Below, one piece after another: positions 1 through 4,794 of a DNA stretch of 6,450 nt. Below the pieces are notes generated by a model. The model did not search any database, was not told where the DNA came from, and saw only the letters and a list, made by a program, of their open reading frames with translations. The first letter of the stretch is position 1. Each line of letters opens with the position of its first letter. Position numbers and translations under genes: made by a program. This DNA is from Candidatus Hydrogenedentota bacterium. GTDB taxonomy: Bacteria; Hydrogenedentota; Hydrogenedentia; Hydrogenedentales; JAEUWI01. The stretch spans positions 1-6,450 of the forward strand of contig JAUIKJ010000173.1 of the NCBI GenBank assembly GCA_030430835.1. Reading direction: 5' to 3'.

Positions 1-1856
1 CTCACGTAGCCGACACGCAGCCCCGGCTGTGCCGCGAGGATGGCGTTGCCCATGCCGTTGATAAGGTGGGTCTTCCCCACGCCCACACTGCCGAAGAGGA
101 AATAGGGGTTGTAGTCGCCGCCGGGATTTGCCGCCACGGCCTGCGCCAGCTTGAAGGTGAAGGCGTTCGCCTGCCCCGGCAGGAAACTCTCGAACTGAAA
201 GTTCTCCTGCGGACGCTCGGTTTCCAGCGAGGCACGCACTTCGTTGTCGGCCGCCGCCCGGGCTTCCGGATTGATCAGTTCACCCTGCTTCTTCGCCGCG
301 CCTGCCGGCGCACTGAATGCCGCGACCGAAGCCGCAAGCTTGATTTTCTTCTTGGTGGGCGCGTCACCCTCGTCTTCGCCCTGTTGCTGGGCAATGAGGT
401 TTGCCTGCTGCACCGATTGCAGGGTCGCTTCGGCGATCTGCGCGAGACGCGCATTCTGTTCGGCCTGGGCCTGCTGCTGGGCGGCCAAGGTCTCCTGCAT
501 TGACTCGCGTAGCGCGGCCGAGAGCACGGCGGGATCCATGCCGCCTTCACTCTTGCCGCCCATCGACCGCAGGTGCACGACCAATGCGGCGATGCCTTCC
601 TGCATCGCGCCGCCGACACTGTCACGGATTACTTCGGCGATCTGGCCCATATCCGGCTGTTCAGAACGCTCGGCCCCGGCGCTCGCGCGCATCTGCACCA
701 GCACCGCCGCCATCGCCTCCTGCATCGCACCGCCCACGCCGTCGCGGATCATGTTCGCCAGATCTTCCGTCGAAGGTCCGGCCGGTGCGGGAGCGGCATT
801 GCCGGCAGCGTTGGCCGCGGCATGTTGCTGCATCTGCGTTGCAAGCGCGCCGACCGCTTCCTGCATGCTCTCGCGAATCGCCTGCGCGAGGTCCTCCCCG
901 CTCAAGCCCGGCGGCACGGCCGCGGCTTCGCCGCTGCGATCCTGTATCTGTGCGCCCAACGCGGCAACGGCCTCCTGAACGGAACTGCGCATCGCATCGG
1001 CGAGGGCATTGGGATCAATGGCTTGTCCGCCGGAAGCCGGCGCTGGGCGGTCGGCCAGGGCGGCCACGAGTTCTTTCATCGACTCGCGCATGCTGCCGCT
1101 GACCGCGGCCGCGATCTCCTGAGCGGAGGCACCACCCGACGCAGGCGCAGACGGCGCGGGCGCGCCCGACTTCGCGGGTTGGGTAAGGTTGTTGATCGCC
1201 TGATCGACAGCAGCCTTCGCGAAAGGGTCGTCCCCAGAGGGTTTTGCTGCAGGGGCCGGTGCGCCGAGGCCGAGACTTTCCGCCGTGATGGCCCGCCCGC
1301 CGCCGCCGCTCTTCTTGGAATCGCCCTGGAAGATTTTGTTTGCAACGAGTTCGTAGTGTTCCCAGTTGCAGAGGATCGGCTTGATCCGGAGATCCGGGCA
1401 GGCTCGGCGCACATGCTCAAGGGCTTCCAGATCCAGTGGATCTACCATTGCCACAGTCAAGATGCGCCCGAGCTTGTCGATCGGCAACAGGTTGAAGCGA
1501 CGGCAGACGTCTTCCGGGATGAGACTCAGAACATCCTGACCCACGTCGTAATCGAGCAGGCTCAGGTGCGGAATCTTGCACTGTTTCACCAGACAGGAGG
1601 CCACGGCCTCTTGGGTGACGAACTCCTTCTTCACCAGGATCTGTCCGAGAAAGCCGCCCTCGGCTTTCTGGACCTCCAGGGCCTCCTGCAACTGCTCGGG
1701 GGTAATCAGGTTTTCGTCAACGAGGAGCTCGCCGAGATGTTTGTGCGAGGGCGGTTGGGAGGCGTCGTGCAGGGCGGTTGGGGTCGAAAGCGGAGGATGC
1801 TGCGCGGGAGCATTGTCCGGCGCCTCCTCGGGATTCGCTTTTCTACGACCCAGCAT
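1..1856 (-). CDS. MshEN domain - helical repeat linker - DnaA AAA+ ATPase fusion protein (C-terminus beyond the left edge)
   Basis: The reading frame is open from ATG at 1856 to the window edge, giving 618 complete codons and no stop. Residues 1-38 are a Pro/Ala-rich tail. Residues 40-177 match the MshEN (GspE/PilB/MshE N-terminal) domain: two 24-residue motifs (40-63 and 69-92) separated by five residues, then the usual following subdomain with the LTVAMVDPLDLEAL segment near 133-146. Residues 180-545 are a low-complexity Ala/Gln/Gly/Pro linker with six degenerate amphipathic repeats. From about residue 550 a DnaA-type domain begins (NFQFESFLPGQAN, AVAANPGGDYNPYFLFG) with Walker A GSVGVGKT at 589-596 followed by HLINGMGN. 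Walker B, sensor motifs and any DNA-binding domain IV lie outside the window. The start is supported by an SD-like AGGGGA at 1864-1869, seven bases upstream. MshEN domains bind c-di-GMP in some ATPases, and DnaA/Hda ATPases act on DNA or replication initiation. The combined role is unknown. It is not an ordinary dnaA, which has no such N-terminus, nor a GspE, because the ATPase is DnaA-like. Confidence 0.88.
   Translation of the reverse strand, partial: MLGRRKANPEEAPDNAPAQHPPLSTPTALHDASQPPSHKHLGELLVDENLITPEQLQEALEVQKAEGGFLGQILVKKEFVTQEAVASCLVKQCKIPHLSLLDYDVGQDVLSLIPEDVCRRFNLLPIDKLGRILTVAMVDPLDLEALEHVRRACPDLRIKPILCNWEHYELVANKIFQGDSKKSGGGGRAITAESLGLGAPAPAAKPSGDDPFAKAAVDQAINNLTQPAKSGAPAPSAPASGGASAQEIAAAVSGSMRESMKELVAALADRPAPASGGQAIDPNALADAMRSSVQEAVAALGAQIQDRSGEAAAVPPGLSGEDLAQAIRESMQEAVGALATQMQQHAAANAAGNAAPAPAGPSTEDLANMIRDGVGGAMQEAMAAVLVQMRASAGAERSEQPDMGQIAEVIRDSVGGAMQEGIAALVVHLRSMGGKSEGGMDPAVLSAALRESMQETLAAQQQAQAEQNARLAQIAEATLQSVQQANLIAQQQGEDEGDAPTKKKIKLAASVAAFSAPAGAAKKQGELINPEARAAADNEVRASLETERPQENFQFESFLPGQANAFTFKLAQAVAANPGGDYNPYFLFGSVGVGKTHLINGMGNAILAAQPGLRVGYV
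416..1094 (-). repeat. Six degenerate helical repeats inside the fusion-protein linker
   Basis: Six copies of a motif of roughly 15-21 residues recur in the translated linker. They begin near residues 255 (SMRESMKELVAALAD), 288 (AMRSSVQEAVAALGAQ), 326 (AIRESMQEAVGALATQ), 369 (MIRDGVGGAMQEAMAA), 409 (VIRDSVGGAMQEGIAA) and 448 (ALRESMQETLAAQQQ). The spacing is 33 to 43 residues. The shared core is hydrophobic-Arg-(Asp/Glu/Ser)-Ser-(Met/Val)-(Gln/Lys)-Glu-x-x-Ala-Ala-Leu, which would form amphipathic helices separated by Gly/Pro/Ala-rich spacers. Copies 4 and 5 share an inserted Gly-Gly-Ala and look like the most recent duplication. Such repeats often mediate oligomerisation or act as flexible spacers, but their role here is inference. 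Confidence 0.75.
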
Positions 1857-1956
1857 ATACCTGTCCCCTGATTCATCGTAAGCTCGGCATGGCCCGGAGA
1901 TTCCGCAGGGAATCCCCGTTCGGTATTGTATCACCGACCCCCAATTTCGTCAAATG

Positions 1957-1985
1957 TTTATCCCGCGTAACTTCTTTGGTGTCAA
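1957..1985 (-). promoter_or_regulatory. Putative sigma70-type promoter of the MshEN-DnaA gene
   Basis: On the minus strand a perfect -35 box TTGACA (1985-1980) is followed after 17 bases by GATAAA (1962-1957), which matches four of six positions of TATAAT. Transcription would start near 1950, giving a leader of about 95 bases to the ATG at 1856. The -35 box is one arm of the palindrome at 1979-1996. The leader contains a small hairpin (GATTCC 1899-1904, loop GCAG, GGAATC 1909-1914) about 40 bases before the start codon. Confidence 0.5.
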
Positions 1986-1996
1986 TAATTTGACAC
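1979..1996. promoter_or_regulatory. Perfect palindrome, candidate operator
   Basis: GTGTCAA-TAAT-TTGACAC is a perfect inverted repeat with 7-base arms and a 4-base AT-only centre. It lies between the divergent fusion gene and CYTH gene. It covers the -35 box of the minus-strand promoter, and its other arm presents a TTGACA on the plus strand. The size and symmetry suit a dimeric helix-turn-helix repressor, but no regulator gene is visible nearby. On the plus strand TATACT (2008-2013) follows TTGACA (1990-1995) by only 12 bases, too short for a normal sigma70 promoter. Confidence 0.45.
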
Positions 1997-2082
1997 GCCG
2001 CGCGGGGTATACTGGGTGGGGTAGTATGGCGTCGTGAACCACCATATATTGTATCCTGGTGGGAAGCAAGCCGGGTTTTTCA

Positions 2083-2122
2083 TCCCGCTGCGGCTGCCCA
2101 GCGGGAGGGCGGCATCCCGCTG
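2083..2122 (+). promoter_or_regulatory. Alternating hairpin arms in the CYTH gene leader
   Basis: Three 8-base arms lie in a row: TCCCGCTG (2083-2090), its exact complement CAGCGGGA (2099-2106), and TCCCGCTG again (2115-2122). The middle arm can pair with either flank, and both loops are 8 bases, so two mutually exclusive hairpins are possible. The flanking arms belong to an 11-base direct repeat CATCCCGCTGC (2081-2091 and 2113-2123). The second hairpin ends 24 bases before the probable start codon at 2147. Another short inverted repeat, CCACCA (2039-2044) with TGGTGG (2057-2062), lies upstream. This could be a leader switch, a terminator-like element or part of a small extragenic repeat; the sequence alone does not decide. 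Confidence 0.35.
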
Positions 2123-2146
2123 CACATTCGCGCTATCATGGTCTTC

Positions 2147-2644
2147 ATGGGAATCGAGATCGAGCGAAAGTTTCTGGTGAGCGATGGCACGTGGCGCGCC
2201 GTTGCCGGCGCCGGTGCGCCCTGCCGTCAAGGCTACCTCGCCTTGGGGCCACCCGCATCGGTGCGGGTCCGCATCATGGGGGGCGAAGCGAAGTTGAACA
2301 TCAAGCAGGCTACCCTGGCGATCCGCCGGGCGGAGTTCGAGTATCCGATTCCCCTCGAGGATGCGGAGGAACTGCTAGCGAAGCATTGCGCGGACCGGCG
2401 GGTCGAGAAAACCCGCTACTATATTTCCCTCGGTGCCCACACTTGGGAAGTAGATGTCTTCGATGGGGCGAATGCAGGACTGGTGCTGGCGGAGATTGAA
2501 TTGGCGGCGGAGGAGGACACCTTTGCACGCCCGTCGTGGCTGGGGGCGGAAGTCTCCGGTGACCCGCGCTATCTCAATTCGAGTCTGGCCGAGACCCCAT
2601 GGACGACATGGCCCGAGCGCAGGGAATGCAACGGGGCCGGATGA
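2147..2644 (+). CDS. CYTH domain protein, triphosphate tunnel metalloenzyme (probable inorganic triphosphatase)
   Basis: This encodes a 165-residue CYTH-fold protein. The diagnostic ExExK motif is at the extreme N-terminus (Glu4, Glu6, Lys8 in GIEIERKFLV). The tunnel residues expected of the family follow in order: Arg40 and Arg42 (RVRI), Lys53 (LNIK), Glu63 and Glu65 (EFEYPIP), Lys88 and Arg90 (EKTRYY), Glu101 and Asp103 (WEVDVF), and Glu116 and Glu118 (LAEIEL). This set is typical of small bacterial TTM enzymes that hydrolyse tripolyphosphate with divalent metal; adenylate cyclase or thiamine-triphosphatase activity is less likely but not excluded. An in-frame ATG at 2138 would add three residues (MVF). 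The start at 2147 is preferred because family members place the first Glu a few residues from Met, but neither start has a convincing Shine-Dalgarno sequence. The protein is cytoplasmic, with no signal peptide. The gene is alone on its strand and converges on the lipoprotein gene. Confidence 0.88.
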   Translation: MGIEIERKFLVSDGTWRAVAGAGAPCRQGYLALGPPASVRVRIMGGEAKLNIKQATLAIRRAEFEYPIPLEDAEELLAKHCADRRVEKTRYYISLGAHTWEVDVFDGANAGLVLAEIELAAEEDTFARPSWLGAEVSGDPRYLNSSLAETPWTTWPERRECNGAG

Positions 2645-2655
2645 TACTACCGGCC
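2635..2655. terminator. Short convergent hairpin overlapping both stop codons
   Basis: GGCCGG (2635-2640) pairs perfectly with CCGGCC (2650-2655) across a 9-base loop. The TGA of the CYTH gene (2642-2644) lies in the loop, and the hairpin's last base is the first position of the lipoprotein stop codon (TAG, 2657-2655 on the minus strand). There is no T-tract on either side, so termination by this stem alone is uncertain. Its position between convergent genes suits a shared bidirectional terminator. Confidence 0.3.
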
Positions 2656-3251
2656 TAGTCGTCCGCGATCTCATCCAGGCTGTAGGACCAGGCACCGAGC
2701 AGAGCATCAGGCGCGTCCTGATCGTGACAAACGCGGCATTGGGCCACATTGCGCAGGGCACCGAGAAAGCGCAGCCGAAAGGCTTCCGGCCCCTCCACAA
2801 CCGTCTCCCCCGCTTCGAGCTGACGCCAGGCGGCACGCTGCCACGGCTCGGCATCGTAGAACCTGCGGGAGGACAACACGGCGTGCGGATTCGCATCGCC
2901 CATGCGCACCCGTGGTCCGCTTGAAAAGGGCAGCAGCAGTTGCTTGCCGCCCACGTTCAGGCCCCAGGATACGCCGTGGCGCGTGAGGGCATCGGCATGA
3001 GGAATGAGGGGCTGCCTCGCGGATACGGCAGGCTCAGGCGTATGCAGCGCGGTCACCTGCGCGGCGTGCAGGCCGGTCGCATCCGCGGCATAGTGCCACG
3101 CATCCGCGAGCGCGGTCGCGTACTGAGACGCCGTGTCTTTCGGTGGAGACGGCACGCCGGACGGGGCAGGCACGGGCGGTGCGGGAAGCTCCGGCGTGCG
3201 CCCGCCGCAAGCCGGCAGCAAGATCAATGCGAATAGAAAGAGGTGGCGCAT
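2655..3251 (-). CDS. Predicted lipoprotein with a single c-type haem-binding motif (DUF3365/Tll0287-like)
   Basis: The predicted product has 198 residues. The N-terminus MRHLFLFALILLPAC is a short lipoprotein signal peptide with lipobox LPAC and lipidation at Cys15, followed by a Pro-rich tether (residues 20-38). The mature domain has one CxxCH motif (Cys172, Cys175, His176, CRVCH) close to the C-terminus, followed by DALLGAWSYSL. A single late CxxCH followed by a Gly-Ala hydrophobic strand resembles DUF3365/Tll0287-like haem domains, but that family assignment is tentative. The expected location is membrane-anchored in the periplasm, with haem attached by the cytochrome c maturation system, possibly for redox sensing or electron transfer. 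The frame extends upstream to an ATG at 3311, but the start at 3251 is chosen because it puts the signal peptide at the N-terminus. No strong Shine-Dalgarno sequence precedes it. The gene is divergent from aspC. Confidence 0.78.
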   Translation of the reverse strand: MRHLFLFALILLPACGGRTPELPAPPVPAPSGVPSPPKDTASQYATALADAWHYAADATGLHAAQVTALHTPEPAVSARQPLIPHADALTRHGVSWGLNVGGKQLLLPFSSGPRVRMGDANPHAVLSSRRFYDAEPWQRAAWRQLEAGETVVEGPEAFRLRFLGALRNVAQCRVCHDQDAPDALLGAWSYSLDEIADD

Positions 3252-3272
3252 CGGGGCAGTATACCTGTCGCG

Positions 3273-3302
3273 TTGCTGCAATCCCCCCGGCTTACGTATG
3301 AT
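3273..3302 (+). promoter_or_regulatory. Possible aspC promoter
   Basis: TTGCTG (3273-3278) and TATGAT (3297-3302) are separated by 18 bases. The -10 box matches five of six consensus positions and the -35 box only three. Transcription would begin near 3309, about 50 bases before the aspC start codon. This is weak evidence, based on the two boxes and on position in the divergent intergenic region. Confidence 0.3.
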
Positions 3303-3349
3303 CATGCGCATCTTTCCCGGTAGTGGGGAAATCCCAACGTGCTTCTATA

Positions 3350-3355
3350 AAGGAG
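3350..3355 (+). promoter_or_regulatory. Ribosome binding site that sets the aspC start
   Basis: AAGGAG ends six bases before the ATG at 3362. Two other in-frame ATGs are excluded: 3356 directly abuts the motif and 3323 lies upstream of it. The resulting N-terminus (MFDVLDQAPPDAILGL) also matches the family start. Confidence 0.85.
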
Positions 3356-3361
3356 ATGTGG

Positions 3362-4552
3362 ATGTTTGACGTACTTGACCAGGCACCGCCGGACGCAATC
3401 TTGGGCCTAAATGAACAGTTCAAGGCGGATCCGCGCCCGGGGAAAATCAATCTCGGTGTCGGCGTCTATAAGGATGCCCAGAATCAGACGCCCGTGCTCG
3501 AAAGCGTAAAGACGGCCGAGAGCCGCATCCTTGAGACCGAGAAGTCCAAGGGCTATCTCGCGATTCCGGGCAGTGTGGAGTATGGCGAACTGGTGCGTGC
3601 ATTGCTCTTTGGCCACGAACATGAAATCCTCCAAGCCAACCGGGCAGCCACAGCGCATACGCCCGGTGGCACCGGGGCGCTGCGTGTCGCGGCGGACTTC
3701 CTCAAGCGGAAGTTTCCCGGCACCTCCATATGGCTCAGCGATCCCACGTGGGCGAATCACAAGGCGATCTTCGGCGCGGCCGGTGTCGCAACCCAAAGCT
3801 ATCCCTACTACGATCACGCAACCAAATCACTCGACTTCGACGCCATGACGGCGGCACTGCGCGAGGCGCCGGCTGGGGATGCGGTGTTGCTGCACGGATG
3901 CTGTCACAATCCGAGCGGCAAGGATCCGAATGCGGAACAGTGGGCGGCGCTGGCCGAACTGTTGACCGAGCGCGGCCTGCTGCCGGTCTTCGACTTTGCC
4001 TATCAGGGCTTCGGCGATGGACTCACGGAAGACGCCACGGGGCTGCGCGCCTTCGCCACGCCGGGACGGGAAATGCTGGTGTGCAGTTCCTTCTCCAAGA
4101 ACTTTGGCCTGTACAACGAGCGGGTTGGCGCGCTGACGATCGTTGGCGCCGATGCCGGCGCAACGGAGCGCGCCTTCAGCCACGTGAAGATCAGTATCCG
4201 CGCGAACTACTCCAACCCGCCGGCGCACGGTGGCGCCGTGGTGCAGACGATCCTGGCCGATACCGAACTGCGCGCGCAGTGGGAAGCCGAACTCGCCGCG
4301 ATGCGCGGCCGCATCAACGAGATGCGATCGCGCTTCGTGGAGACGCTCGCAGCCAAGGGCGTGTCGCAGGACTTCTCCTTCATCGCCGAGCAGAAGGGCA
4401 TGTTCTCTTTCTCCGGTCTCAATCCGGATCAGGTGCAACGTCTGCGCGATGAGCACGCGATCTACATTGTCGGTTCCGGGCGCATCAACGTGGCAGGCAT
4501 GACGCCGGAGAACATGGGCCCGCTGTGCGACGCGATCGCCGCTGTGCTATAG
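3362..4552 (+). CDS. aspC: Aspartate aminotransferase (class I, AspC type)
   Basis: This 396-residue PLP enzyme interconverts aspartate + 2-oxoglutarate and oxaloacetate + glutamate in the cytoplasm and probably also accepts aromatic amino acids. Length and active-site numbering agree with E. coli AspC as I recall it: Trp130 stacks on the cofactor, Asn183 (HNPSG), Asp211 and Tyr214 (FDFAYQGFG) bind the pyridine ring, Lys246 (SFSKNFGLYNER) forms the Schiff base, Arg254 contacts the phosphate, Arg280 (IRANYSNPP) binds the substrate side-chain carboxylate and Arg374 (GSGRINVAGM) the alpha-carboxylate. The conserved N-terminal RPGKINLGVGVYKD and C-terminal INVAGMTPENMGPLC resemble AspC more than TyrB, so an aromatic-specific enzyme is the less likely alternative. 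There is a good Shine-Dalgarno sequence and a strong terminator downstream, which suggests a monocistronic unit. Confidence 0.95.
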   Translation: MFDVLDQAPPDAILGLNEQFKADPRPGKINLGVGVYKDAQNQTPVLESVKTAESRILETEKSKGYLAIPGSVEYGELVRALLFGHEHEILQANRAATAHTPGGTGALRVAADFLKRKFPGTSIWLSDPTWANHKAIFGAAGVATQSYPYYDHATKSLDFDAMTAALREAPAGDAVLLHGCCHNPSGKDPNAEQWAALAELLTERGLLPVFDFAYQGFGDGLTEDATGLRAFATPGREMLVCSSFSKNFGLYNERVGALTIVGADAGATERAFSHVKISIRANYSNPPAHGGAVVQTILADTELRAQWEAELAAMRGRINEMRSRFVETLAAKGVSQDFSFIAEQKGMFSFSGLNPDQVQRLRDEHAIYIVGSGRINVAGMTPENMGPLCDAIAAVL

Positions 4553-4576
4553 GCAGCCATTGAATTTAGTAGAAGA

Positions 4577-4618
4577 AATTGGGGCGGACCTGCTGGTCCG
4601 CCCCAATTCGTTTGTCTT
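4577..4618. terminator. Strong hairpin terminator between convergent aspC and isomerase genes
   Basis: A perfect 14-base-pair stem pairs positions 4577-4590 (AATTGGGGCGGACC) with 4595-4608 around a TGCT loop. On the plus strand it is followed by CGTTTGTCTT, 24 bases after the aspC stop codon. On the minus strand the same stem is followed by TTCTTCT, so it may also end transcription of the isomerase gene, whose stop lies about 185 bases away. This is a typical intrinsic terminator. Confidence 0.85.
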
Positions 4619-4794
4619 AGGGTATAGGGATTCGAGAATCAATTGGCAGTCTCGCCGCGCACGGCCGCTTCGATCCGCACCATGTCATTTCCACCGGAGG
4701 GAGCAATCTTGGGCCACACATGACGCCCAAGACCTCTCCCGCCGGTCGAGCTGACGGAAGGAAAACACGCTCGTGGATCCCGGATCCCAAGCCC
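4619..4794. other. Noncoding gap between the terminator and the isomerase stop codon
   Basis: No independent gene is supported here. The isomerase frame stays open past its TAG for 51 codons, down to a TGA at 4641-4639. The only other pattern seen is a tandem GGATCCC pair at 4775-4788. The region is best read as an intergenic spacer or 3' untranslated sequence of the isomerase gene, possibly the remnant of a longer C-terminus. Confidence 0.4.

Noticed and set aside
416..1094. DNA-level tandem repeat or CRISPR-like array in the left gene
   Set aside because: The periodicity is in the protein motif; the nucleotide copies are divergent and the spacing irregular, all within one coding frame.
573..1871. 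Long plus-strand open frame of 432 codons across the left gene
   Set aside because: It is antisense to the MshEN-DnaA gene, whose minus-strand translation has clear domains; the plus frame is His/Arg/Ala-rich with no recognisable motif, a usual shadow in GC-rich coding DNA.
1990..2013. Plus-strand TTGACA and TATACT as the CYTH promoter
   Set aside because: The boxes are only 12 bases apart, too close for a sigma70 promoter. A similar TTGCAG-12 bases-TATACT arrangement lies on the minus strand before the lipoprotein gene (3281-3258), but two loose matches are not evidence of a new promoter class.
2375..2896. Minus-strand open frame of 173 codons spanning the CYTH and lipoprotein genes
   Set aside because: It runs across two better-supported genes in other frames and shows no domain.
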